From: Sweltsa coloradensis
Taxonomy: Eukaryota; Arthropoda; Insecta; Plecoptera; Chloroperlidae
Direction: 5' to 3'
Length of the DNA: 64,000 nt
NCBI GenBank assembly: GCA_024449915.1
Contig: JAMZAV010001273.1
Coordinates: 90,249 to 154,248 of the forward strand
Below are positions 47,170 to 58,908 of the stretch, one piece after another. A program made the translations under genes and the position numbers. The notes under the pieces were generated by a model. That model saw only the letters and a list, made by a program, of their open reading frames with translations. It was not told the DNA's origin and did no database searches. Position 1 is the first letter of the stretch; every line of letters begins with the position of its first letter.

Positions 47170-47300
47170 AGTTTAGAAGTTACAAAATCCATCCCGATCG
47201 TAGTTCGAACCCGAGTCTCCCACATTCCAGGTAGGCGCCTTAGCCAACTAGACCACCGAGACGGTAACTATTTAATTCTGAATTGTAGTTGCATTATATA
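47170..47300 (-). mobile_element. S1 SINE copy joined to a LINE 3' end
   Basis: The minus strand reads ATAATGCAACTACAATTCAG (leader), CTCGGTGGTCTAGTTGGCTA, CCTGGAATGTGGGAGACTCG and GGTTCGAACTACGATCGGGA. The LINE reading frame upstream runs into the leader before reaching a stop. Confidence 0.7.
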
Positions 47301-47769
47301 TCTGAATGGATCTATAAGAATGGATGTAATTTGTTGTAAGTGTCTTGAATTCGGTTGAAGGGAAAAGATCAATACGAGCACATGTTATATTGAAGGGGAT
47401 GTAATTGCTTGTAAACCTTATTGGGATGTGAAAGTTTATATCTTGAAGTAGGTCGGTGTCGATGAAGTTATGGAGAAGTTTGCAGAGGAAAATGACGTCG
47501 GTAGCACACACGAAAGACGGGTAAACACTGTTAGACTCAAGCGAAAAGCGACGTTTTATCAAAAGAAGCCAAGTGTGCCTCGACGGACGCGCAAGAAGTG
47601 ACCGGAATGTATAATGCAGCCACTTATTGGATTGATTAGGATGTAAGAATAACATTGGAAAACGCCTGATCGATACACTAGAAAGTCCCGGTGACATGGA
47701 GAGAAAACGAGACTGGTTCAGAAGAGTCTCACTCAAATAATATTGTGAAAGACGCGAAGGAAAGGACAA
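47272..47769 (-). pseudogene. LINE reverse transcriptase C-terminal fragment
   Basis: A 165-codon open frame with a LINE-like C-terminal segment: FLCKLLHNFIDTDLLQDINF, then HIPIRF and FNITCARIDLF. The pattern KLL-x-ID-x-LL-x-INF-x-P-R occurs near the C-terminus of many CR1/Jockey-like elements. The first ~80 codons are not convincing and may be out of frame. The final residues (about YRSIQIYNATTIQN) come from the S1 leader. Confidence 0.5.
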
Positions 47770-47959
47770 AAGAACAAAGAAGTAACATTTGAATAAGATA
47801 TTTTGATAAATAATAAATATGTCTTCGTTTGCATTTAAAAACTAGGCATGCCTTAAGTTCAGTTATTGCGAAAGTACACTGACATTTGCATCGCAAAAGG
47901 GAAAAGTCTGTAGGCCAAAATCGCAAATCGCAAAACCTATTCTTCTCGAGGCAGTGGAA

Positions 47960-49340
47960 ATAAAAAAAACTTTAGATTTACACCCTTTCGGGGCCCCTCC
48001 CCCAAAAAAAAGGGTTTCTCTAAAACATAGAAATAATTAAAATAATTAATTAAGTTAAAATACATCAATTAATTAATTTTTAAAGGGAAAACAAACATTT
48101 TAAAAAATGGTTTTGGGGCTTTTCACATGTAAATTTTCCCAACAATTCTTTTGTATGAATGTTGCAGAGAACGTTTATAAAAAAGTTGGGATTACCAAAA
48201 ATACCCCCAAAAACCAAAAAACGGGCTTAAAAATTTTTAAGTATCAGACATTTTATGAAAAGTAAAGTTTCGTACATGAGTGATGGCAAATTTGTTTGGG
48301 GCAAAAGTTTTCTAAGATGGGAATTTTTTTAACTCTTAGCTTTAATTTCCTAAATTGTTTTCCATCGGGTTTGGGGGATTAAAAGGGACATCGAGTGGAA
48401 AAAAAACCCAAAAATTTTTTTTCAGGGGAAAAATGGGGTGAACCAAAAATTAAAACAGAGTTTTCGAAAAACAATCAAAAATATTAAAAGGGGTTTTGTG
48501 TCAGGCCGTAGAGTAATATTATCAGGTTGACAGTTTCAGATATGTCGAAGAGAAAGTTAGAGAACAGCTACGTTGGGAATCTTATTGTATTACATCCCCC
48601 GGATTTGGGTGGAGGGGGGAAATACGCAAAAATAAGTGACGAGAGGGGAAAAGACGGAAAAAGGTTTCAAAGATAAGCTGACTGGAAATGACTGTTTTTG
48701 TGGGGAAAACTACAAAAAAAAATTCAAATTTAAAAAAGGGGACGGGGCCCCAATTTGGGGAAATCGACGAGAAAAAATATTAGAGAATTTTAAAAAAGAG
48801 TTTCCAAAGTAAAAAAACGTGCGGGAAAAAGGGGGTAAGGGGCAAAATAAAACCGGAAAACAAAAAAGATTTAGAAAAATAGCTGACCCTTTGATTATTC
48901 AAAAGGGAAATTTTAGCTGACGGGGAAAAGGGAAAAAAAGCCGGGGAGAATAAAAAAATAAAAGGGGCTCAAACAAAAAATACGAGGGGTAAAAAAAGTC
49001 AGAAAGATCTTGCAAAACATTCAAAAAAGATAATTTAAATTTCTAATAAAAGATTTTATACTGTTTAAAACCCTTTTTTTAAAAATAATGTAAAAATTTA
49101 AAGGCTTTAAATTTGGGTTTTTCGTTTTTTATTTCAGAAAAAAAAAAATAAGGGGTTTCCCAAATAACGGAAATGCTTGAGTACTCTTATTTATCATTGC
49201 CATTTTTTGCATACTAAAAAAAAACTTAAAAAAAAGGGATTTTTATTCCCAAATTTTTTTCCAATTAAAAAAAAAAGTGATCGTTCTTAAAAAATTTTTT
49301 CGGGGAGGGGGTTTTTGCTGTTTTCAAAAAGGAAAATTAC
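47960..49340. other. Homopolymer-rich, probably unreliable sequence
   Basis: The texture changes abruptly: runs such as AAAAAAAAGGGTTT, GGGGCCCC and AAAAAGGGG recur every 10-20 bases, unlike either flank. Nothing recognisable is encoded. It looks more like low-quality consensus than a biological repeat, although a real low-complexity tract cannot be excluded. Confidence 0.5.
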
Positions 49341-49758
49341 TGCCTGCTCATTTCAATCCTTGGTACTTGAACTCGAAAGGGGTATAAAAAAACGTACGGT
49401 TAAAAGGGAAAGTTTTTTTAATATTACAAGAGGGGATTTATAGTGATGGTGCTCGAAAAGTAACTTGTGGTAGTTCATTGTTTTAACTGTTAATTTCACA
49501 TTGCTCTGATTAAAACAACATGAAATAACTTGAAAAAATAACGATAATGACAAGAACAATATTTGATATCTATACTAATGTGTGATTATTTTTCACACTA
49601 CGTCGCTGTCACACAAGAATAGTTTCATACCTGACAAGCCACCCACGCCAAAATATTTGTTGCAATCTACATCGTAGCACTTAAAAATAGCACTTTATGG
49701 AGCCTATGCGTTATACTATGCCATCCATAGTTGAGTTTGTGATTATTTTGAACTTTTT

Positions 49759-50528
49759 GGATGAGCATAGCGAGCGAAGCGATGATTCCATTTCACTGCA
49801 CTGGAGAAAAAAATCCAGAATGTTTTTTTTTCCTTTTTTTCTTTTTTGTATTTTTGTGTGTTTGTTAGTACGATTCCGGCTAAACTGAAACTCCAATTGC
49901 GATGAAATTTTCTGGAGGCCTTCTAAATCTCTGAATTTAGAACTGCCACGTTTTTGAGCGTAATCGAAAAATTGTTTCTCAAGAAAATCGCAATTTTACG
50001 ATATTTTACGATTTTTTAAAACTTTCTTCTCTTATAACCCTACATGCTTTATTCGATTGTGATGAATTTTTCACAGAACCTTAATCTCATGAATACATAT
50101 ATTCCTGTTAAATTTGAGCGCAATCAAAAAATTATGTCTTACGAAAATTGCAATTTTTACGATTTTTTTTCGATTTTAAAACATGTTGTTTTAAATCCGA
50201 TTGTAATGATTTTTTTTCACAGAACCTCATTTTATGAATTAATATATTGGTGTGAAATTTGAGCGCAATCGAAAAATAATTTCTCATGAAAATCGCAATT
50301 TTAAGTTGTTTTTTAAGCATTTCTTCGACTTATAAACACCTACATGCTTTATCCGATTGCAATGATTTTTTTACAGTACCTTAATTTTACGAATAAATAT
50401 ATTGGTGTGAAATTTGAGCGCAATCGAAAAATAATTTCTCACAAAAATCGCAATTTTACGCTTTTTTGTTTTAAAAAATAACGCTCATCCAACAATGCGC
50501 CTGAAAAAGCGTTTGCGAAGCTTCCTAG
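49759..50528 (-). mobile_element. Element family A, copy A6
   Basis: Reverse orientation: plus strand begins GGATGAGCATAGCGAGCGAA and ends GCGTTTGCGAAGCTTCCTAG. It contains the T-rich microsatellite, the AGAACTGCCACGTTTTTGAG block and three AACC-TTAAT/ACCTACATGCTTTAT-CGATT sub-repeats. Confidence 0.8.
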
Positions 50529-50756
50529 TGATAAAAGATAGTATCATTTAAATAAATTTTGCTACACCAAATAAGAATATGATATTTGTATATCAAGTTG
50601 TACATTTCCAGCCACTGCATGAGTTTAAAAAAAAACTTTATTCAATCGATTAGCTTCATTTACCACACTTTTATTCACAAAAAATGGGTTAAGAAACAGT
50701 GGTTGAATAAAATAATGAAAAAACAAAATTCCGTTCAAAAGTATAATTTTTTTTTA

Positions 50757-51119
50757 GTGCAGCGAGCGTAGCGAGCGAAGTGAAGATTCCATTCTACAAC
50801 ACTGGAGAACAAAATCCGTAATGTTGTTTTTTTCTTTTTTTTCCGCAAAATACGCTTATTTTCGTTTAAAAAAAATTCTTTGACTTTTAACACCTACATG
50901 CTTTATTCGATTGTAATGTAGTGTGTAATGTAATGTGCGCCCCTGATCCTCATGTCGTTGTCGTAAAAATTAAAACAATATTACCAAGCGTGCCTCGCAG
51001 GCCTTAGCAAAATGGAAACGAAATCTAGTAATCCCATCTGCATAACACATGGCAGCTCAATGCACCAATTACGCTCATCCAACAACGCGCCTGAAAAAGT
51101 GTTTGAGAAGCTTCGTAGT
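50757..51119 (-). mobile_element. Element family A, copy A7 (short)
   Basis: A 360-bp deletion derivative in reverse orientation: GCGAGCGTAGCGAGCGAAGT near 50760 at one end and GAAGCTTCGTAG at the other. Only one sub-repeat is left, plus the GCGCCCCTGATCCTCATGTC segment shared with A2. Confidence 0.7.
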
Positions 51120-52989
51120 GTAATTATCACAAGAAGACGAACAAAATGTGGTCTACGCCCGAATGGCATAAACTAATACATATCAAGAATGATTTTATAA
51201 TATTTTAACAAGTTTGCTAATAATATGTTGATGTGATCATTGTCAAAGTGGAGCATCATGTTCTAAAAGAAGTAATTTTACAGTGATACGATCATAGGAG
51301 TGCATGTATTTGTTGCTGTTCACTTTTCCACGCCCTCGCACACACAGAGAACAAACGATAAGCTACATACGAGGGTCGCGTGGTGCGGCTACATCGTTCT
51401 GCCCGGGGGCGGGGGGAGGATTCAATATCCAGTTTTAATATTGTTTTGTTTGGAGACTAACAGAAAACAAAAGTAATACATTGCTCTTGAGAAATCTCAA
51501 CTGCAAACAGAAGCGCAATGAAAAATAACTGAACACAACAAAATTCTACCAAAAAACAAGTTTCATATCAGCAGAAACAAGCTTTCAATTATGAAGTTTG
51601 TGATAACTGGGGTTAGAATCTTTAGGACCATTGAAAGTGATTAAATATATATGATGCGAATAGTATCTTCAAATAAGAAAAAAGTTTAAAAATAATATAA
51701 TAAAAAATCATTCATACAGAAAGTAGTGTTTTGTAAAATTTAATCGGTGTGAATGTTTTTAGCACAGATTTTTCTTGCCCCCGGTTTCATCCATAAGCAC
51801 CAAACCATTTCAGTGTCGGGCTAAAACTTCAAGGACTTTCTCCCCATACACGGCTCTTCTTGAAGTGCACACCCCGGAAGCTCCTTGAAACATGATCCTT
51901 GTGGTAAACAATTGAGACGGGACTTTAGAAAATAACCTGATTGCTTTGCGATGTTACAACGTACGCTATTAGTATTCAAAGGGGAAGCAAACTTGAAATA
52001 TCCCACCGGGTAAAGATTGTCTTTGAAGATCGAGGCAAATACAAACTCCCAGGGAATTCTTCACTGTTTTTGTGCTTTGATTGTGAAGTGAACAGCTGTG
52101 CGGGTCTCAGTGCCGAGCGCCATAGTCCATAATGAATATTTAAGTTCAAAGGCAAACTTCTTATGTGCGCCCGAACGATGAGGCAAAGTTAAGTCAATAT
52201 TATAATAATGATTCGCGTTTTACAATGGGATTAATTTGCAAATATACGTCAAATATAAAGAAGTCACATGAATAAGAAGCCAAACAGCCGGTCGGAAAAT
52301 AACAGCGATGGGTTTGCTACATTACTCGGTTTGAATTCCCACGGTGGTATTGCAAAATCGAGAGAGGTGGAGTTTGAAAAATCAAATCGGCTAAAGCGCT
52401 CGCTATCGTTCGGCGATTATGAACGGTTTTCCTCGGCGAAATGAGCAAACACAGTCAAGTATTCGATGTCAAAAAAATGTGTGGAACTTATAATTAGTAA
52501 CTTCTCATAAACAACCGGGTACAATATCAGCGAGACGTACAAAAGCTTTTAGGAGGAAGTGGCAATGGCCATTTTCAAAACCCATAAATGTGAGGAAATA
52601 TTGTTAAACTCGTGTGTGCAATGCAAGCTACGTGTGTCAACGGGAAAATATTTAAATTAAATTAAATTTCATACGTTTTTATTTCAGCGCCTGTGGAATG
52701 CCCTTTTTCAGTATACACATGTATATGTTTTCACATTCGTTTCCTCTCCTCACTTCACTTCAATCGTAAATTACAGCAAATTCCTAGATTTCTAGTATGG
52801 GAATATACTACATAATAATAAAATTAAAAAAAAAAAAATACATACCTCAATGATGATTTTCCATTTAAATTATTCCTTACGTTGTTTGTATAATTTGTCA
52901 TTATTTTTGTACTCGGGACATGGCAACGCTAATTACCGACATCGATTTTGGATAATCTTATAATGGATTTGTAACAGTCAATGGAAATC

Positions 52990-53110
52990 AATCCAGAAAT
53001 CACAAACTCAAAGGGGTATCGAACCCCTAAGCTTTACCCCTAAGCTACCGAGACGGTAAACTTCATAACATCTGGATTGTTGGTGCATTGTAGATCTGAA
53101 TAGATTGGAT
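52990..53110 (-). mobile_element. tRNA-derived SINE head (family S2), copy 2
   Basis: Minus strand: CGTCTCGGTAGCTTAGGGGT, then GGGGTTCGATACCCC. The flank ACATCTGGATTGTTGGTGC is shared with the copy at 18.1 kb. Confidence 0.55.
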
Positions 53111-53137
53111 CATCTATCATATTTTTTATATCTATTT

Positions 53138-53913
53138 GGATGAGCGTAGCGAGCGTAGCGAGCGAAGCGAAGATTCCATTTCACTACACTGGAGAAAGAA
53201 ATCCGGAATGTTTTTTTTTTCTTTCTTTCTGTATTTTTGTGTCTGTTTGTTAGCACGATTCCGCTAAACCAATACTCCAATTGCGATGCAATTTTATGAA
53301 GGCCTTCAAAATCTCAGAACTTAGACTGCCACGTTTTTGAGCGCCATCGAAAAATTATTTCTCATAAAAATCGCAATTTTACGATTTTTTTCGATTTTTT
53401 GAAAATTTATTTTACTTATAACATCTACATGCTTTATCTGATTTTAATGATTTTTTCACAGAACATTAATTTTATGAATTTAGATATTCGTGTGAAATTT
53501 GAGCACAATCGAAAAATTATTTCTAATGAAAATAGAAACTTTGTGGTTTTTTCTTTTTTAAAACAATTTTTTTACTTATAACACCTACATGCTTGATCCT
53601 ATTGTAATACGTTTTTCACAGAACCTTAATTTTATTAATTTATATATTCGTGTGAAATTTGAGCGCAATCGAATAATTATTTCTTATAAAAATCCCAATT
53701 TTTTAATTTTTTGATTTTTTAAAAATTACGATTAATTTAAAAAAATTAAAATTTAAGTTTATTTTTTATTAAATTAAATTTAAATTTTAAAAAAATTTGA
53801 ACTTAGTAATAATTTTTTCACAGAACAACAGAAAATCCGCATAACACATGGCAGCTCAATGCACCAATACGCGCTCATCCAACAACGCGGCGGGACTTAA
53901 AGCGTTTTCCTAG
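53138..53913 (-). mobile_element. Element family A, copy A8
   Basis: Plus strand runs from GGATGAGCGTAGCGAGCGTA to GGGACTTAAAGCGTTTTCCT followed by AG. It has full-length structure with the T-rich microsatellite, the CCACGTTTTTGAGCG block, three sub-repeats and ATCCGCATAACACATGGCAG near the right end. Confidence 0.8.
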
Positions 53914-54049
53914 TATCTTAAAATCACTCAAGAATCTATTTTAAACCATGTGAAGATTGCTTCATATAATTTCATGGGAGGAATTTGGGAAGAATTTAAT
54001 GTCCACCGTTTTGTTTTAAACACAGGAGATTCCTCCATCCCCATTACAC

Positions 54050-54050
<1 letters not shown>

Positions 54051-54107
<57 letters not shown>

Positions 54108-54128
54108 TAATAATAATAATAATAATAA

Positions 54129-54159
<31 letters not shown>

Positions 54160-54201
54160 AAGAAGAAGAAGAAGAAGAAGAAGAAGAAGAATAATGATAC
54201 T

Positions 54202-54249
<48 letters not shown>
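54051..54249 (+). repeat. Compound microsatellite (AAT)n-(AAG)n-(AAT)n
   Basis: AAT/ATA units from 54051 to about 54131, about 20 AAG units to 54190, then AAT units to 54249. It abuts the 3' end of the Penelope-like element that begins just to its right. The long AAG run on the plus strand is a purine tract. Confidence 0.95.
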
Positions 54250-54254
54250 TTACA

Positions 54255-55040
54255 CTATTTATTGGTCGGGACATTTCGTCGCGTCGAATCTGCTTTAATT
54301 GCTTTTGACGTTTCAGCCCAACTGTGTGGGCTATCCTCAAAAAAACAAGATATTAATTCTAAAAACTTACAAAAATAAAAGCCCAGAAAGACGTTAGATA
54401 GAAAAAACAAAATCACAAAACAAACAGTTACCATGATCAGGCCCCGCCTTCTATAAACATGCATTACATTCTTATGAAGACTTCTTACACCCAAAAATAT
54501 CACATTTGAGAGTTTCTGGTACGTATACGATCACTTCGTCGGACTCCACTTTCTTGGGGCTCATCCAGTTCTGGGACAGGGAGGACGAGAAGGTCTGTAT
54601 TCGAAACCGGAAGTAAGATGTCGGGTGTAATGCAATTATTTGCGATACGGCCAGCGTTGGAGTTGTCTTGAATCATTTTTAATGTAGACGCCCACGACCC
54701 GCTCAGCTTAAACCCAACATCACCATTAAAGTGGTTTGGTGTAGCAATTTCAATGGACTCTAACCAATCTTGGTAGTAAACGAGGCTCTTTGCAAACTAT
54801 TGTGGCACTATCAAACAGAATTTTATGCCTTGGATTGTTAGCATTTTCACAAGCATGTTTAGCAACCGCTGACTGTTCTTCTCGAGCATGCCTACAATGA
54901 GCTTTATGTTCTTTTAGTCTTTTTCCCACTGTCCTGCATGTTTGGCCTATATAAACCAACCCGCACTTGCAAGGAATTTGGTAAACACCACTCTCTTGCA
55001 GTGGAATTATATCCTTGACATGGCTTCATCAAATTTGCTA
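54255..55040 (-). mobile_element. Penelope-like element fragment with GIY-YIG endonuclease
   Basis: On the minus strand the reading frame contains GVYQIPCKCG followed by LVYIGQTCRTVGKRLKEHK. GVY and YIG are the two halves of a GIY-YIG nuclease motif. CKC lies between them, as is common in Penelope-like elements, and RTVGKRL supplies the conserved Arg. It continues KAHCRHAREEQSAVAKHACE and ATIVCKEPRLLPRLVR, then hits a frameshift (2 bases missing relative to 21.85 kb). The end segment with GCCCAACTGTGTGGGCTATC matches the arms of the 21.5-22.3 kb copy. No reverse transcriptase domain remains. Confidence 0.8.
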
Positions 55041-55589
55041 CCTACTAAAAATTGAAAAACTAATATATAAAACCTTTATTTCTAGATTCTAGCTACCTTT
55101 TTCAACTTGTTCTTTCAAAAGATACTACATCACCATAATCTTAATTGCAAGTGCTTTGTTGCTTTGTTTTTCTGCCCACGCATTGTAGATGATTGTTGTC
55201 AAGTTTCTATTGTTACTTGTCAATTTGTTATTATTTACCGTTAAAAACTTTTTTATATTAAAAAAGCTTTATTTCTATGGATTCTGGGTAACTTTGTTAA
55301 CTTTTTCTTTCAAAAGGTACTACATCACCAAAACCTTAATGCCCATGTAAAATATGAACGTTGTAGCCCCACCCGTTTGGTCAGAATCGGCCCAAATGTC
55401 ACGAAAATATCACAATAAAAATCGAAAAAAATCGTAAAAGTACGATATTTATGAGAAATATTTCTTCGATTGTACCCAAAAACAATACACCTCTAAGTTC
55501 AGAGATTTCGAAGGTCCCATCCAATTTTCATCAAGATCGGATATGCCGTTTGCCTGGTAGAGAGTTAACAAACAGACAGAAAAACAAAA

Positions 55590-55625
<36 letters not shown>

Positions 55626-55683
55626 ACCCGAGCTAAATTTTTTGGGGGTCAGTGAAATTGAAGTCTTCGCTTCGCTCATCCAA
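55041..55683 (+). mobile_element. Element family B, copy B2 (5'-truncated)
   Basis: It contains the family blocks TTCTTTCAAAAG-TACTACAT (twice, from an internal duplication), TGTAAAATATGAACGTTGTA, GCCGTTTGCCTGGTAGAGAG, an A-run, CACCCGAGCTAA and CTTCGCTTCGCTCATCC. The start is missing; it abuts the PLE fragment. Confidence 0.7.
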
Positions 55684-56365
55684 TTATAATTCGCTTAAAA
55701 AATTACATTTCATTGAATTACATCAATTGTATCTAAAAAATATTTATTTTTTACTGTTTATTTCAGTCATCTTCTTACCTCCGTTTTCCAACAATTACAC
55801 CTAGGCCCTACGGGAGTGTTCCCAATTAACGAGATGGTATAATAAATAATGTTTAGTGTGGTTGGTTAAAAGGCAGCAGAATCGTTGCCGTAAAACACAA
55901 AATGCAAATCGCTCTTGTAGCTACTGAGCATACTATACTTACAAATTATCAGCGGGAGTTGGTCCGGAAATACAATAAAAAGGGAATATTATATTAGCTC
56001 GGGTTGCGTTCTAACGGTTCATACTTTCATTGTTGTTTTAGCAACTCTAAACAAAAGGTTCATATTTATTGAAATGTTAATGAATATTTGCAACAGTTCT
56101 TGGGAATCAAATAGCATACTGTTTACTTAACCTATTTCCAGCTTGCTTTTGCTTTTTTAAAAATTGAATATTCTGATTGAGAAACAGAATGTTACAACAG
56201 CTTGCACTAACCCACGAACGTATTTTCTGTGGTTACTTTCCTAAATTTATTTAAATTATTGACCGGAATGGATTTTCCGTAGAGATTCGCGAATTCGTAA
56301 AATTCTAAGTGTCTGTATTAGTGATATTATGTGTGCACCTACATTATACAAACATGAATGATTAG

Positions 56366-56550
56366 ACGGCAATGACAGTGACACAATTAACGAACGATGA
56401 CAAAGACGATGACGACCGCGTCGTGAGAAACCCCCCTTTCCTCCCCTACCCGTGGCTGGTTCTGACCAGCATGGTCCCCTCCTCCCCATATAAGCTAGAG
56501 TGGCGCATTATGACCTAACGGTTAACGAACCCTTAATCAAATAAACTAAA
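56366..56550 (+). repeat. Dispersed repeat pair, copy 2
   Basis: Partner of 355-545: GGCTGGTTCTGACCAGCATG, AGCTAGAGTGGCGCATTATG and ACCTAACGGTTAACG. Same orientation. Class unknown. Confidence 0.6.
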
Positions 56551-57852
56551 CTAAAACAAGAAAATAAATATGTTTCTTTTCTACGAATTTCTAAGAATGC
56601 TTATTTGTTTGGAATCAACGACAAACAATGTAAAATGGTCAATGGTTGTATTTATGTCACAATTATAAAACGTACATTTATTACATGCCTCTTCTTAATT
56701 TCAACAAAATAATGTATAGCTTCTCGTATGGCATGTAGAGACAATTTGTGTGTTTTGTAAGCCGTTTGCCCTCTCAGTTAGTTGAAGCTTCGGCGAACAA
56801 GGCCAGGGAGAGCCAACCGTCTTGGGGTTTGTTTATAAGTCTACTTATTGTATAAGCTCCTTCTACCTGCGTAGGATGGCTCTTTGGAATAATAATCACA
56901 CTAGCACATACTTATATAATTAGTAGACATCATTGTATTCAGACCAATTATATTTTCACGGACTAAAGCTCCGATATCTGAATCTTCGTACAGTTGCCAT
57001 GAAAACTGAAACATTTTGTGCGCCAACAATAATTCATTCCCATTTAGACTGTTCAATTTTAAATTCAAGTTTTCATGAATTAATAATTAAGCTCTTCGTG
57101 GCACCAAACGCATTCTTCTACGAGTTGGAGTGCGGTAATTCTCGGTATGGAATCGGTGAGTGACAATAGTGCGAAGAGAATTTCTATGTTTCGTGTATTA
57201 TTTCCTGATTATGTTTATTTTGTGTTTGTTAAAACAGGCCTTATTATATTACATTTTAGTAACCAATTAATGTAACAATAGAGAATCAGTCAAACTGAAT
57301 GTTAACAGTAGGGATAGTTACAAGTTGAGATGTTATTGTTTAATACAACAAACAAAAATGAAAGAAAGATGAACAATTAAAGGTCCAGCTATGACACAAC
57401 TGATATAGTTAAATACGTGTGGTTTTGTCACCAGCAGTCACACGCTCTATACAAATCAGTGCATGCATTGAGTTTGCTACAGTTTTAGAACACAAAATGA
57501 TTATAATACAAGTCGCAACCATTCATGGCGTACAATTAAATTGGTTGCTGGGTCTGTTATTTTGAATTGTTGGAACTGTTTGGTAATTTACTTTGTTTGT
57601 TAAGCGGGCAAGCTAAGCTCACGGGTTCAAACCGTCTGTTCAAAATTCAAATGGTTCAAACCCAGTGTGCTCCTGGCTTTATATTCGTTGCATAAGCGAT
57701 ACAAACCATCTTGAGAGCAACTGCTATAGGTACAACTTTTTCACCTATAATTTAAACAGATAGGAGCTTTGCAAGTGGACCTAACGAAGATCGCTCACAT
57801 ACCCTCTATAGCAATAGCAAATTGGTCTGTATTCGACGCTTGATCATCTATA

Positions 57853-58413
57853 ACTAGGAAAACGCTTAAGTCCCGCCGCGTTGATGGATGAGCTTCTTTG
57901 TAAGTTTTTAGTTTGTGTAGCACCACTTTTCCATTGCAAGTGCTCTTTGAATGCATTGTAGGTGATTGTTGTCAAGTTCCTATTATTACTTGTTTATTGT
58001 TATTATAAACCTCAAAAACTCATACTAAAACCTTTCTATGGATTCTGGAAAACTTGTCCAACTTATTCTTTAAAAAAACAATACATCACCATTACCTTAA
58101 TGTCCATGTAAAATATGAACGTTGTAGCCCAGCCCGTTTGGTCAGAATCGGCCCAAAATGTCACGAAAATATCGCACATAAAATCGGAAAAAAATCGTTA
58201 AAGTACGATATTCATGAGAAATATTTCTTCGATTGTACCAAAAAACGTAGCAAAATCTAAGTTCAGAGATTTTGAAGATCCCCTCAAATTTTCAAAAAGA
58301 TCACATATGCCGTTTGCCCGGTAGAGAGCGAACAGACAGAAAAAAAACAAAAACATTGGAGCCACCATTTTTTGAGGGGTCAGTGAAATTGAAGTCTTCG
58401 CTTCGCTCATCCA
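57853..58413 (+). mobile_element. Element family B, copy B3 (full-length)
   Basis: It starts ACTAGGAAAACGCTTAAGTC, then CGCGTTGATGGATGAGC, and ends CTTCGCTTCGCTCATCC. The interior matches B1 outside its array (TAAAATATGAACGTTGTAGC, GGCCCAAAATGTCACGAAAA, CCGTTTGCCCGGTAGAGAGC). At about 560 bp it shows what the family looks like without the ~162-bp array. Confidence 0.8.
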
Positions 58414-58603
58414 AACACGAATGTATGTATGTCTGTTTGTCCTTTATGCATTACTACACCATTCATCTGATCTCCATGAAACTTGGCACACACATATATT
58501 TTTTCACGGGGAAGGTTTCTATGCTAGCCTATCCATTTTGTTGAAACTCCTCCACGTGGTGATCGGTGCCTGCAAAGAGGACTCACCAATGAATTGACTT
58601 CGA

Positions 58604-58908
58604 CAGTGGCGTAGGAACTAATTTTTTAGTGGGGGGGGGGGGGGGGTCAAACTAAAGTTGACTACGAGGTTGGGTGGGCAAACCAGGGTCTGGTGCAAAG
58701 CCACAGCCGCCGGAGGCTTTTTACCCTTAAAGGTTCCCTTGATAGGTGGCCTAAAACACGTTTTCAGGCGAATTTTAATAAAAATCCTAAAAATCACCCA
58801 ACAAGCTATAAGTTAGCAAATGACACCCATACCTGGTTTGACCCCCCCAGTGGGGGGGTCAAGCCCACAAGTGGAGTTTTCCCCCATCCCCCCCGTTCCT
58901 ACGCCCTG
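58604..58908. mobile_element. hAT-type MITE with perfect 8-bp target duplication
   Basis: This 305-bp element starts CAGTGGCGTAGGAAC and ends GTTCCTACGCCCTG, inverted ends differing by an indel. GACTTCGA is duplicated on both sides (58596-58603 and 58909-58916). An 8-bp duplication and CAGTGGCGTAGG-like ends are typical of hAT non-autonomous elements. It contains a 16-G tract (58631-58646) and GACCCCCC/GGGGGGGTC as an internal hairpin. The intact duplication suggests fairly recent insertion. Confidence 0.85.

Noticed and set aside
53950..54378. 142-codon open frame with Ile, Asn and Lys runs
   Set aside because: It is translation of the AAT/AAG microsatellite.
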